A stretch of 64,000 nucleotides of DNA from the NCBI RefSeq assembly GCF_947487515.1, contig NZ_CANKWO010000003.1:203103-267102 (forward strand), written 5' to 3'. Below the pieces are notes generated by a model. That model had not been told where the DNA came from. It made no database searches and saw nothing but the letters and a program-made list of their open reading frames with translations. Both the position numbers and the translations under genes were made by a program. Shown one piece after another: positions 18,128 through 26,559 of the stretch. The DNA is from an uncultured Litoreibacter sp. Its GTDB lineage: Bacteria; Pseudomonadota; Alphaproteobacteria; Rhodobacterales; Rhodobacteraceae. Position 1 is the stretch's first letter. Each line of letters begins with the position of its first letter.

Positions 18128-18886
18128 CTAACACACGCGCAGATCTGTGTCCCAAGCTACGCAGCTTTGCGCCAGTTCAGGCGGCAGATCTGCGTCGGTG
18201 TAGACGCGATGGATGCTTTCTAGGGTGGCGATCTTAACCGGCGCGCTGCGGTCGAACTTTGAGCAGTCCGAAACCAGAAACGTGGCACGGGATCGTGCGA
18301 TGATGGTTTGGCTTACCTCGACTTCTTGGATGTCAAAATCAAGAATGTCTCCGTCTTCATCCAGTGCTGAACATCCGATCACCGCGTGATCAAACTTGAA
18401 CTGAGCGATAAACTTTGTGGTCATAGCTCCGATCAGGCCACCGTCCGAGCGGCGCAGCGTGCCGCCTGCGACCATGACATCGATCTGAGGTGCAGCGGAG
18501 AGGATATTGGCCACATTCAGATTATTGGTCACCACGGTTAATGCGTCGTGTTGCAACAACTCCCGCGCGACAGCTTCCGTTGTGGTGCCGATGTTGAGAA
18601 ACACGCAGGCTCCGTCGGGAATGTCATGTGCGCAGGCCTTGGCGATACGGGTCTTGGCGTTGTGGTTTAATTGGCGCCGATCCTCATATCCGATGACCGA
18701 GGCGGTTTCGGGCAGAATTGCGCCACCATGCACCCGCTTTAGTTGCCCGCTTTCGGAGAGATCAGACAGGTCTTTGCGAATGGTTTGCGCGGAAGTCTGA
18801 AAGCGCCGCGCCAATTTCTCCACGCTGACGCGGCCCTTGCGGCGCGCAATGTCCAGAATTTCGGATTGCCGGAAGTTTTCAGCCAT
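18128..18886 (-). CDS. glpR: DeoR-family repressor, probable GlpR
   Basis: This 252-residue regulator has an N-terminal DeoR helix-turn-helix (RQSEILDIARRKGRVSVEKLARRF, then TIRKDLSDL) and the C-terminal sugar-phosphate-sensing domain with FLNIGTTTEAVAREL. It would repress glycerol catabolism and be released by glycerol 3-phosphate. The ATG of MAENFRQ was chosen; longer frames run into the operator region. It is divergent from glpD with direct repeats in between. Its 3' end nearly touches the convergent upstream dehydrogenase gene. Confidence 0.88.
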   Translation of the reverse strand: MAENFRQSEILDIARRKGRVSVEKLARRFQTSAQTIRKDLSDLSESGQLKRVHGGAILPETASVIGYEDRRQLNHNAKTRIAKACAHDIPDGACVFLNIGTTTEAVARELLQHDALTVVTNNLNVANILSAAPQIDVMVAGGTLRRSDGGLIGAMTTKFIAQFKFDHAVIGCSALDEDGDILDFDIQEVEVSQTIIARSRATFLVSDCSKFDRSAPVKIATLESIHRVYTDADLPPELAQSCVAWDTDLRVC

Positions 18887-18910
18887 TGAGCGCCCCATTT
18901 CTACCAATTT

Positions 18911-18951
18911 CGAAAGTAAACCTTGACGAAACGAAAGTAAACTTGTGTTTA
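18911..18951 (+). promoter_or_regulatory. glpD promoter overlapped by two GlpR-type repeats
   Basis: Two identical 11-mers CGAAAGTAAAC occur at 18911-18921 and 18932-18942, 21 bases apart (two helical turns). Between and after them lie TTGACG (18923-18928) and TGTTTA (18946-18951) with a 17-base spacer, a good sigma-70 promoter for glpD. Operator overlap implies repression. Confidence 0.75.
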
Positions 18952-18981
18952 GGGATGAGATACGCAAGAGGAGTCGCTGGC

Positions 18982-20565
18982 ATGGCGCGCGAAGATATTG
19001 TTGACCTTTTCATCATCGGCGGCGGCATAAACGGTGTCGGTATTGCCCGTGACGCGGCAGGGCGCGGCATGTCCGTATCCTTGGCCGAAATGAATGACTT
19101 GGCCTGGGCCACATCCAGCGCATCAACCAAGCTGTTCCATGGCGGCCTGCGGTATCTCGAGTATTTTGAAGTCGGTTTGGTTAAAAAAGCGTTGATCGAG
19201 CGCGAAACCCTGCTGCGTGCGATGCCTCATATCAGTTGGCCAATGCGGTTTGTGCTTCCCTATCACAAGGACATGCGGTTCGAGGGGATGACACCAACCT
19301 CCAAAGTGTTGAGTTTTGTGATGCCTTGGATGAAAGGTCGCCGTCCTGCTTGGCTGATCCGGTTGGGGCTGTTCATGTATGACAACCTTGGCGGTCGCGA
19401 AATACTCCCTGCGACGCGCCGCGTGGACCTAACAACGGATCAGGTTGGCGAAGGGATTGAAGACCGGTTCAAGCTGGCCTTTGAATATTCCGATTGCTGG
19501 ATCGAAGACGCGCGGCTGGTGGTTCTGAACGCCCAAGATGCTGAACAACGCGGCGCCGAAATTATGGTGCGCACCAAGGTTGTCTCGGCCCAACGGGCGG
19601 CGGACCATTGGGTGATCTCCCTGCAAGACAGTGACACGGGCGAAATGTCAGAACGCCGTGCGCGTATGTTGGTGAATGCCGGCGGGCCGTGGGTGGAAGA
19701 CATCATTCGCAACGTCACGCGCAGCAATGCCAGCGAAGGTGTTCGCCTTGTGCGCGGCAGCCATATTGTGACCAAGCGTTTGTTCGAGCATGACAAAGCC
19801 TATTTCTTTCAAGGGGAAGATGGCCGGATCATCTTCGCGATCCCCTACGAGACGGATTTCACCTTGATCGGCACAACGGACGCAGAACATTTTGAGCCGT
19901 CGGTGAAGCCGGAATGCACCGACGAGGAACGCGACTATTTGATCGAGTTCGCCAATGGCTACTTCAAGCGCGATATCTCGGTGGACGACGTGGTTTGGAC
20001 CTATTCGGGCGTGCGTCCACTTTACGACGACGGGGCCAAATCAGCTACAGCTGCCACCCGCGACTATGTGTTGAGCGTCTATGACGATGGTGCCCCGATG
20101 CTGAATGTGTTCGGGGGAAAAATCACGACCTACCGCAAACTGGCGGAGCATGCTTTGGGCAAGATTGCGCCCTTCTTCCAGAGTGTCGGACCCGATTGGA
20201 CGGCAGGTGTCGCCCTTCCGGGCGGAGATTTTCCCGTGGATGGTGTTCAGGGTCTGATTGACGGGCTTACGGTGGATTATCCGTTCTTGGACGAGAGATG
20301 GGCGAAGCGATTGGTCCGCGCATATGGAACTGATGCGGGGCGAATGCTGGCCGACGCTGCTGCACCATCAGATTTGGGGCGACACTTCGGGGCAACCTTG
20401 ACGGAGCGCGAGGTCAGATGGCTCATGGCGCATGAATATGCCCGTCGGGCAGAGGATGTCGTGTGGCGCCGCTCCAAACTAGGGTTGCGGATGAGTGACG
20501 CCGAGATCACTTTGTTGGACGACTGGATGCAAGCTGAACGCGCCGCGACGGAGGAAACCACATGA
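18982..20565 (+). CDS. glpD: Glycerol-3-phosphate dehydrogenase, aerobic FAD type
   Basis: This 527-residue flavoprotein oxidises glycerol 3-phosphate to dihydroxyacetone phosphate and passes electrons to the quinone pool. Near the N-terminus is the FAD-binding [21 protein letters not shown] and the GlpD-typical [15 protein letters not shown]. The ATG of MAREDIVD lies behind AAGAGGAG. It is the first gene of glpDK; its stop overlaps the glpK start. Control by GlpR is indicated by the operator repeats upstream. Confidence 0.95.
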   Translation: MAREDIVDLFIIGGGINGVGIARDAAGRGMSVSLAEMNDLAWATSSASTKLFHGGLRYLEYFEVGLVKKALIERETLLRAMPHISWPMRFVLPYHKDMRFEGMTPTSKVLSFVMPWMKGRRPAWLIRLGLFMYDNLGGREILPATRRVDLTTDQVGEGIEDRFKLAFEYSDCWIEDARLVVLNAQDAEQRGAEIMVRTKVVSAQRAADHWVISLQDSDTGEMSERRARMLVNAGGPWVEDIIRNVTRSNASEGVRLVRGSHIVTKRLFEHDKAYFFQGEDGRIIFAIPYETDFTLIGTTDAEHFEPSVKPECTDEERDYLIEFANGYFKRDISVDDVVWTYSGVRPLYDDGAKSATAATRDYVLSVYDDGAPMLNVFGGKITTYRKLAEHALGKIAPFFQSVGPDWTAGVALPGGDFPVDGVQGLIDGLTVDYPFLDERWAKRLVRAYGTDAGRMLADAAAPSDLGRHFGATLTEREVRWLMAHEYARRAEDVVWRRSKLGLRMSDAEITLLDDWMQAERAATEETT

Positions 20566-22046
20566 CACATATTCTAGCGATTGATCAGGGCACAACGTCC
20601 AGCAGGGCGATCCTCTTTGACAGCGACATGAAGATCGTGACCTCTGCACAAGAAGAATTCACGCAGCATTTTCCGCAGTCAGGCTGGGTGGAACATGATC
20701 CCGCCGACCTATGGTCGACCACCGTCAGCACCTGCCGTGAGGCAATACAAAAGGCGGGGATCACCGCGAATGACATTGCCGCAATCGGGATCACCAATCA
20801 GCGCGAGACGACGTTGGTTTGGGATAAGAAAACCGGCGAACCCGTGCACAACGCGATTGTCTGGCAGGATCGCCGGACCTCAGAGTATTGTCGCGCGTTG
20901 CGCGACGCAGGTCATGAGGCAATGTTTACCAAGCGCACCGGACTGCTGCTTGATCCGTATTTTTCAGGTACAAAATTGCGGTGGATACTGGAAAATGTCG
21001 AAGGCGCACGGGAACGTGCGGAAGCCGGCGAGTTGCTCTTCGGGACCGTCGACAGCTATTTGATTTGGAAAATGACCGGCGGGGCTTCTCATGTCACCGA
21101 CGCCACAAACGCCGCGCGCACGTTGATGTATGACATCCGTAAAGGAAGTTGGAGCACCACGATCTGCGAAGTGCTGGGCATTCCCATGGGGATGTTGCCA
21201 CAGGTCAAGGACTGCGCCGCTGATTTCGGCATGTGCCGCGCGGAGTTGTTTGGCTCCTCATTGCCGATTTTGGGCGTCGCGGGCGACCAACAGGCGGCCA
21301 CGGTCGGGCAGGCGTGTTTCCAACCTGGTATGTTGAAGTCGACTTATGGCACAGGCTGTTTTGCCTTGCTGAACACGGGCGACACCCCTGTTGCGTCACA
21401 AAACAGAATGCTGACGACCATTGCCTATCAGTTTGATGGTCAACCTACCTATGCGCTGGAGGGGTCCATCTTTATTGCCGGGGCCGTGGTGCAATGGCTG
21501 CGGGACGGCATCAAGATTATCCGCGACGCTGCTGAAACGCAGGCCTTGGCGGAACAGGCGGATGATGGGCAAGAGGTTGTCATGGTGCCGGCCTTCACTG
21601 GCCTCGGCGCGCCTTATTGGAATGCGGACTGCCGCGGGGCGATCTTTGGGCTGACACGCGGCACTGGCGCGGAAGAGCTGGCCCGTGCCGCATTGCAAAG
21701 CGTCGGATTCCAGACAAGGGACTTGCTGGAAGCAATGACCGCTGATTGGGGCGGGGATGAAAAAGCCGTGTTGCGAGTGGACGGCGGAATGACGGCCAGT
21801 GATTGGACGATGCAATTTCTAAGCGACATTATCGGCGCGGAAGTGGACCGACCTCAGGTGCTGGAAACGACTGCTTTGGGGGCTGCTTGGCTGGCGGGCT
21901 CACGGGCGGGGATATACCCTGACATGCAAGGTTTCGCGCAGAGTTGGGCATTGGAGCACCGGTTCGAGCCCCGCATGGACAACGCCACACGAAACGAGAA
22001 ACACGCCCGTTGGAAGAAAGCTGTTGCGGCGACGATGTCGGTCTAA
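20562..22046 (+). CDS. glpK: Glycerol kinase
   Basis: This 494-residue FGGY-family kinase phosphorylates glycerol to sn-glycerol 3-phosphate. It starts [20 protein letters not shown] and carries [17 protein letters not shown] and [12 protein letters not shown] typical of GlpK. The start overlaps glpD by four bases (ATGA), so both are translated together. Its 3' end overlaps the convergent downstream gene by four bases. No glycerol facilitator or transporter gene lies next to it in this window. Confidence 0.96.
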   Translation: MTHILAIDQGTTSSRAILFDSDMKIVTSAQEEFTQHFPQSGWVEHDPADLWSTTVSTCREAIQKAGITANDIAAIGITNQRETTLVWDKKTGEPVHNAIVWQDRRTSEYCRALRDAGHEAMFTKRTGLLLDPYFSGTKLRWILENVEGARERAEAGELLFGTVDSYLIWKMTGGASHVTDATNAARTLMYDIRKGSWSTTICEVLGIPMGMLPQVKDCAADFGMCRAELFGSSLPILGVAGDQQAATVGQACFQPGMLKSTYGTGCFALLNTGDTPVASQNRMLTTIAYQFDGQPTYALEGSIFIAGAVVQWLRDGIKIIRDAAETQALAEQADDGQEVVMVPAFTGLGAPYWNADCRGAIFGLTRGTGAEELARAALQSVGFQTRDLLEAMTADWGGDEKAVLRVDGGMTASDWTMQFLSDIIGAEVDRPQVLETTALGAAWLAGSRAGIYPDMQGFAQSWALEHRFEPRMDNATRNEKHARWKKAVAATMSV

Positions 22047-22609
22047 CGGGAAAACAGCTGCGCGCCAAGCGACGACAAGTGATCGTCCACAAACGTGGAT
22101 TGAGCGGCCGACAGGGTTTGACTGCGCGGATAGATGGGTGCTGAACGGTCGTTCAATATCGGGGTGTCCCATCCATCTGTCGTGTCGAAGAAACGGGCCG
22201 CGCCCACTTCGCCAAAGACCTCTAGATAACCTTGAACAACGACATCGAGATAGCTCAGCAGGATCGGTTGATCTGTGCTTGGCGGGGCATCATTGCCCAA
22301 ATGGACTTGATACATGTGGACATCTACACCCCCTGCGCCGTGGACCAGACTTGTGGCCGGTAGCGCGTTGCGAAAGTACCCGCTTTCACGCAGATCAAGC
22401 GCCTTCCAATCCGCATTTGGAACCTCTGCAATCAGCCCGTCGATATTGCTATCGGCGTCAGGCGTGACGCTCAGAAACGCCTGAGGCGCACCAGAATTAT
22501 GCCGCCAAACGCGCCGCCACCCGCTTAGTTTCGCAGGGTGGGTGGAAGAGTAAACATGGGTCTTGGCGTTTACCAAGGAGCCGTAGCCGAAGAAATATGG
22601 ATTATTCAT
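22043..22609 (-). CDS. Gamma-glutamylcyclotransferase-like protein
   Basis: This 188-residue protein begins [14 protein letters not shown]. The FGYGSL signature forms the substrate loop of gamma-glutamylcyclotransferase/AIG2-like folds (BtrG, ChaC, GGCT). ELRES-like acidic catalytic context may be the LDLRESGYF segment. The exact substrate (gamma-glutamyl peptides or glutathione) cannot be assigned. The ATG before the YGSL motif was chosen over a frame extending 11 codons upstream. It ends tail-to-tail with glpK with a four-base overlap. Confidence 0.7.
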   Translation of the reverse strand: MNNPYFFGYGSLVNAKTHVYSSTHPAKLSGWRRVWRHNSGAPQAFLSVTPDADSNIDGLIAEVPNADWKALDLRESGYFRNALPATSLVHGAGGVDVHMYQVHLGNDAPPSTDQPILLSYLDVVVQGYLEVFGEVGAARFFDTTDGWDTPILNDRSAPIYPRSQTLSAAQSTFVDDHLSSLGAQLFSR

Positions 22610-22703
22610 GGTGGGAAAAGACAGGATTTTCCCCGCAGGCACAAGTTGAGTTATGGTCGAAACAGGCTAGCAAGGATGCTCATACTCAAAACGGAGAAGT
22701 AAT

Positions 22704-22907
22704 ATGTCTATCGCACGCGTAACCGAAGTCATCTCGTCCTCAACAAAAAGCTTTGAAGATGCAATCCAGCAAGGCGTAGAGCGCGCTTCCAAGACGCTGA
22801 AAAACGTCCAAGGCGCATGGGTTCAGGACCAAAAATGCACCGTTGAGAACGGCAAAATCGCTGAATACCGAGTGACCCTGAAGATCACGTTCGTTCTGGA
22901 AGACTAA
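22704..22907 (+). CDS. Dodecin, flavin-binding storage protein
   Basis: This 67-residue protein matches the dodecin family in length and sequence (SIARVTEVISSSTKSFEDAI, then NGKIAEYRVTLKITFVLED). Dodecins assemble as hollow dodecamers that bind riboflavin or FMN and buffer free flavin in the cytoplasm. A GGAGAAGT ribosome site precedes the ATG. It is a single gene; its stop overlaps by four bases with the convergent flavoprotein gene downstream. Confidence 0.93.
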   Translation: MSIARVTEVISSSTKSFEDAIQQGVERASKTLKNVQGAWVQDQKCTVENGKIAEYRVTLKITFVLED

Positions 22908-24070
22908 GTCGGGCCTCGAAAGCCAAGGCGGTGTTTTAAGAGCCGCCAGCCAAGTTTTGGAATACGCCGCAACAGCGCACCGCGCAGATCGGCGTATTCT
23001 GCCTCTCCTGCAAGAAGTTCAAGATACTTCATTTGCAAAGAGCTCCCCCGCTCAAACGCCTTGCGGAAGTAACCTTCAGTGGCTTTGGGAAACATGATCA
23101 TTCGCCACATTTTGGCTTGATCGATGGACCTTTGAATGGGTTTTACCAATTTTTCATAGTGGAAATACGCCGTTTGGGGGCGGTTCTGCTTTAACGCTTT
23201 GATTGCTGCTTCTGCGGCATGTTGGCCGCTTTCCATTGCAAGCGCGATGCCCTCGCCGGTGATGGGATCCACAAGCCCTGCAGCATCGCCAGCCAATAGG
23301 ATGTTGTCACGGCCCGGTTTTCTTTTGTAGTCGCCAAACGGCAAGTACTGCCCCTTGAAACGCTGATCCGGATCGCTGTTCGTTTGATCTACATAAGCCG
23401 ACATATTGGCTTTCATGTCGGCGTTCTTCGCATTGATGCCGCCGACACCAACGGTCACGGTCTCGCGCTTGGGGAAAGACCAGCCATAGCCCCAACTGGC
23501 GGCGTCAAAATCAATCTCAACCGCGCCATCACATTCCGGCTTGCGAGGAGATTCGATTTCCAACCCGAACCCGATGGTGTCGGGATCGAAAGGTTTGCCA
23601 AACAGGGACCGCGCGATGAATGAGTTCACCCCGTCAGCGCCAATCAGCGTTCTGAAGCCAAGTTGGGTGCCGTCGCGAAGGGTTAGGGCGCTGTTACCCA
23701 ATTCGGTTATCGGTTGCCCCACGTAAGGAACCGCGCCGGCTTTCACGGCCTCGCCATGCAACATGGCATCGAAATCACGGCGCATGGTTAGATGCACCGG
23801 TGGGGCGTTCGGAATGTCGGCCAGTACCCGACCCCTGGACAGGAAGCGCATGTGATCAGTGGTGACAAACAGATCAGAGGTGACCTCTTGCCCAAAAATG
23901 GCGCGCATGGCTTTTTGGCTGCGCCCCGTAAACAACCCACCGCACAACTTGTCGCGCGGGAACGTTGCCTTGTCGACGATAGCGACATTGAGGCCAGCAC
24001 GAGCGGCGGTTGTGGCGGCGGCAGATCCAGCAGGGCCGGAGCCTACAACGATGATGTCATATTCGGTCAT
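22904..24070 (-). CDS. Geranylgeranyl-reductase-family FAD oxidoreductase
   Basis: This 388-residue flavoprotein has an N-terminal dinucleotide-binding motif (DIIVVGSGPAGSAAATTAA), KATFPRDKLCGGLFTGRS, and the second FAD motif LLAGDAAGLVDPITGEGI. These are typical of the geranylgeranyl reductase (BchP/ChlP-like) family. No photosynthesis genes are nearby, so it may reduce isoprenoid chains of quinones or lipids rather than bacteriochlorophyll; this is open. It starts MTEYDIIVVG at a clear ATG and is convergent with dodecin. Confidence 0.8.
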   Translation of the reverse strand: MTEYDIIVVGSGPAGSAAATTAARAGLNVAIVDKATFPRDKLCGGLFTGRSQKAMRAIFGQEVTSDLFVTTDHMRFLSRGRVLADIPNAPPVHLTMRRDFDAMLHGEAVKAGAVPYVGQPITELGNSALTLRDGTQLGFRTLIGADGVNSFIARSLFGKPFDPDTIGFGLEIESPRKPECDGAVEIDFDAASWGYGWSFPKRETVTVGVGGINAKNADMKANMSAYVDQTNSDPDQRFKGQYLPFGDYKRKPGRDNILLAGDAAGLVDPITGEGIALAMESGQHAAEAAIKALKQNRPQTAYFHYEKLVKPIQRSIDQAKMWRMIMFPKATEGYFRKAFERGSSLQMKYLELLAGEAEYADLRGALLRRIPKLGWRLLKHRLGFRGPT

Positions 24071-24184
24071 AGCGCACTATTACGGGATCGCAGGCAGCGT
24101 GCCAATGCGCTACCTAGGGGGTAAATACATCTAGGCGCGTCACGGCCACTTATTGGGGCGACGGGCATTGAAAAAGGGCAAGTG

Positions 24185-24700
24185 ATGATACCAGAAAGCG
24201 TAATGACGCGGTGCGATGGCGCTTGCGAGTTGTGTGGCTCTGCCGCGACCGAAGGCGTCCCTGTTACGCCGCGTGAAGATGTAATCGCGCTTTGCGGGAT
24301 ATGTGCGTCGGGGGAGGCAGAGGAAAACCACTGGCGTTGTTTGCAAGGGGCTGTGTGGTCGGAGGCGCCAGCGGTTCAGGTGTTTGCGGTGCGCAAGTTG
24401 CGCCAGCTTGAAGCCTCTTGGGCACAGGAAACGCTGGACATGGTGTTTCTGGATGACGACTTGTCGGCTTGGGCCGCAGATGTGCCGCTGGAGCATCGCG
24501 ATTCCAACGGTGCGGTTCTGGCGGCGGGCGACAACGTGGTGTTGATCAAAGACCTGCCCGTCAAAGGTGGGGGCTTCACGGCCAAACGCGGCACAGCTGT
24601 CCGCGGGATATCCTTGGTCGCGGACAATGCGGGCCACATCGAAGGGCGCGTGGAGGGGCAGCGCATCGTGATCCTGACCGAGTTCGTCAAGAAGAAGTAG
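24185..24700 (+). CDS. phnA: PhnA-like zinc-ribbon protein
   Basis: This 171-residue protein has an N-terminal zinc ribbon (CDGACELCGS, later CGICASG) and a C-terminal SH3-like PhnA domain (LPVKGGGFTAKRGTAVRGI). The family name comes from alkylphosphonate operons, but the molecular role is unsettled and no phosphonate genes are nearby. I chose the ATG of MIPESVM; the preceding codon is GTG and could also be used. A shared terminator separates it from cspA. Confidence 0.85.
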   Translation: MIPESVMTRCDGACELCGSAATEGVPVTPREDVIALCGICASGEAEENHWRCLQGAVWSEAPAVQVFAVRKLRQLEASWAQETLDMVFLDDDLSAWAADVPLEHRDSNGAVLAAGDNVVLIKDLPVKGGGFTAKRGTAVRGISLVADNAGHIEGRVEGQRIVILTEFVKKK

Positions 24701-24712
24701 CTGCCAAAAGAA

Positions 24713-24745
24713 AAGGGCGCGCGAAGATGTCTTCGCACGCCCCTT
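24713..24745. terminator. Bidirectional hairpin terminator, phnA / cspA
   Basis: AAGGGCGCGCGAAG pairs with CTTCGCACGCCCCTT around a four-base loop, with A-rich flank on the left and U-rich on the right when read on either strand. It serves convergent phnA (+) and cspA (-). Confidence 0.85.
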
Positions 24746-24780
24746 AGAATTCTTTAATCGCGGTGGCTTACGCCAATGCC

Positions 24781-24987
24781 TTAGGCAAGTGCGATGTTTA
24801 CAGCGCTTTCGCGGCCGTCACGGCCAGCTTCAACGTCAAAAGTTACAGCTTGGTTGTCGTCCAATGTGGACAGACCGGAGCGTTCCAGAGCGGAGATGTG
24901 TACGAACACGTCCTTGGAGCCGCCTTCAGGAGCGATAAAGCCGAAGCCTTTAGTAGAGTTGAACCATTTCACGGTGCCATTAGCCAT
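24781..24987 (-). CDS. cspA: Cold-shock protein, CspA family
   Basis: This 68-residue single cold-shock domain contains the RNA-binding motifs [16 protein letters not shown] and DVFVHISAL. It binds single-stranded RNA as a chaperone. The ATG of MANGTVKWF was chosen because all CspA proteins begin there. The region upstream (about 24988-25150) has no gene and would form a long untranslated leader, as is common for cold-shock mRNAs. The gene is monocistronic with a terminator downstream. Confidence 0.95.
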   Translation of the reverse strand: MANGTVKWFNSTKGFGFIAPEGGSKDVFVHISALERSGLSTLDDNQAVTFDVEAGRDGRESAVNIALA

Positions 24988-25152
24988 CGTGTTATTCCTT
25001 AATTTAATGCTGCCCGCATGATCGCGGCAGCTCGGCTCGATTGGTCTGTAACGATAGACTGGCGGCCTTATTAGGGAAGTCAGTGGGTCGAAAGAGGCAA
25101 ACGTTGCAGGGCGCGTGTGCCAGAGTTTGCCCTGCAAGTAAAGCTTTTTCGA

Positions 25153-25383
25153 TCAAAGCATTGCGGCGATCTGATCCTTCAACGCCAAGCGTTGCTTGCG
25201 CAAAAGAGCCTCATTTGCCTCATCTGTGGGCTCTACGTTGGTCTCGGCGCGGTGCACGGCACGGTTTACATCATGGTAGGCGTCAAACAGCTTGCGAAAA
25301 TGAGCGTTGCCTTCTTTGAGCGCGTGAATTTGTTTCAATTTTTCAGGAAATTCTTCGGCAAGCTCATGAGGGGTGTGGGACAT
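25153..25383 (-). CDS. DUF465/YdcH-family small coiled protein
   Basis: This 76-residue, highly charged, helical protein (MSHTPHELAEEFPEKLKQIHALK) matches the DUF465/YdcH family. Members are short helical hairpins of unknown role, often 70-80 residues. The C-terminal LRKQRLALKDQIAAML is typical. The ATG is preceded by AAGGAGCC. It appears monocistronic, upstream of the cspA leader on the same strand. Confidence 0.85.
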   Translation of the reverse strand: MSHTPHELAEEFPEKLKQIHALKEGNAHFRKLFDAYHDVNRAVHRAETNVEPTDEANEALLRKQRLALKDQIAAML

Positions 25384-25509
25384 CGTTTGGCTCCTTTTTG
25401 ATCACGTCGACATCAAGCATAACGGTTGTGGCGGCGGAGGCCTTGATGTGGGTCAAAGGGCGGGTAGCTGTTTTGAATTCAGAGCGAGGAGAAGAAGAGC
25501 ACCTTGTGC

Positions 25510-25719
25510 ATGGACCGCAGCGTGGTGAAATTCTACCGCGCGTGGGAAAGGGTATCAGGAGCGGATCAACCGATTTTAGCCACCTATGCGCAAGCTAGGA
25601 TCGTGGAGTGCCTGACGGTGGAGGAGAACTTCTACCAGAACATTGAGCACACGCTCGACAAGTACAACGATCCGGCGCCGGAAGATATTGAGGAGGGGCC
25701 GGAGGAGGGGGAGGTTTGA
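25510..25719 (+). CDS. Hypothetical 69-residue acidic-tailed protein
   Basis: This frame begins MDRSVVKFYRAWERV and ends in an acidic tail (EDIEEGPEEGEV). I do not recognise a family. A GAGGAGAA purine run lies about 15 bases before the ATG, which is a little far; a TTG two codons upstream is closer. Amino-acid composition is protein-like, with aromatic and acidic residues, and the opposite strand has no better candidate. It could be a real small gene or a chance frame. Confidence 0.4.
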   Translation: MDRSVVKFYRAWERVSGADQPILATYAQARIVECLTVEENFYQNIEHTLDKYNDPAPEDIEEGPEEGEV

Positions 25720-25793
25720 AGGGGGGGAAGCCTATTGCAGCGACGTGCGACGAATTCGACACATGCGCGAAAAATGGAGCTTCACCCATAAAA

Positions 25794-25816
25794 AAAGCGG
25801 GCAAGGAGCCCGCTTT
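25794..25816 (-). terminator. Intrinsic terminator after the 56-residue gene
   Basis: AAAGCGGGC and GCCCGCTTT form a nine-pair stem with a five-base loop. On the minus strand it is followed by a run of T, so it should end transcripts coming from 26014. Confidence 0.85.
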
Positions 25817-25843
25817 GGTCGAATTTTTCCGAATGCATTTGAA

Positions 25844-26014
25844 TTATGCAGCTTTTGATTCGGTGCGTTGCTCAAAAGCGGATTTAACATTGCGCATGAA
25901 CAGGGATGACTGTTTGAATTTGTCTAGTCCAACTGTTTTTATAGCATTTTCAAATGCTTGCTTGGTCGAGGCGTGATTGCACATAATGGATTTGCCCTTG
26001 TTTGTAGTGGCCAT
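25844..26014 (-). CDS. Hypothetical 56-residue basic protein
   Basis: An ATG-to-TAA frame of 57 codons encodes a lysine-rich peptide starting MATTNKGKSIMCNHAS and ending RTESKAA. No family is recognised. Support comes from its place between a same-strand gene (16 bases upstream) and a strong terminator 28 bases downstream. Against it, the ribosome site is weak, with AGGA abutting the ATG. Base composition is AT-richer than most of the window, like its upstream neighbour, suggesting shared acquisition. Confidence 0.45.
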   Translation of the reverse strand: MATTNKGKSIMCNHASTKQAFENAIKTVGLDKFKQSSLFMRNVKSAFEQRTESKAA

Positions 26015-26030
26015 TCCTAGCGGAAAAACC

Positions 26031-26549
26031 TTACGTCTTAGTTAAGTGTAACCACATTCCCTTGGATTCAACAGTCGAGAAACGACCTGTTGAACGCATT
26101 GTGAGGCCGAAAGCTGCGAAGAAGGTTCTATCGTACGGGCTTCGGTAGTGAATCTTGATGTGAGGACTTACGAGAGTTGTTTCAGAGCAATCGACGATAG
26201 CTGTAAAGCAATGTGCAAGTATTTCTGCATATTGCTCAAGTTCCAAGTTCTCGAAGTCGTAATACGGGGACAGGATAAGGTGCCGCACTCGCATCACCTT
26301 TCCCTTGAAGCCCTTTAACAGAGTTGAGTTTAGAAAGCAGGCCGCATGAATGCGGTCCTGATCATCAATTAACGCAAAGACTCCCGAATCCGGATCTGGT
26401 GTACCATTGTCACACTCGTTCTCCAGCGTGCCGAGCGCCGCTGAGGCGTAGCCCTCAAATTCATCTTCGTAAGTAGAGTACTCTTCTTTCCATTGGGTTT
26501 GAAAATCTTGCCAACTGTTATCTGCTGTGTTTAATCGCGTTAATTTCAA
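26031..26549 (-). CDS. Hypothetical 172-residue protein, TTG start
   Basis: The frame encodes a protein starting MKLTRLNTADNSWQD and ending GMWLHLTKT. The layout (VFALIDDQDRIHAACFLN, then MRVRHLILSPYYDF) faintly resembles acetyltransferase-like beta strands, but I would not assign a function. The only suitable start is TTG, behind AGGTAAGGG, ten bases after the ettA stop, so it is probably translated from the ettA transcript. GC content is visibly lower than that of ettA, suggesting later acquisition. Confidence 0.6.
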   Translation of the reverse strand: MKLTRLNTADNSWQDFQTQWKEEYSTYEDEFEGYASAALGTLENECDNGTPDPDSGVFALIDDQDRIHAACFLNSTLLKGFKGKVMRVRHLILSPYYDFENLELEQYAEILAHCFTAIVDCSETTLVSPHIKIHYRSPYDRTFFAAFGLTMRSTGRFSTVESKGMWLHLTKT

Positions 26550-26559
26550 TTTTATGCCC

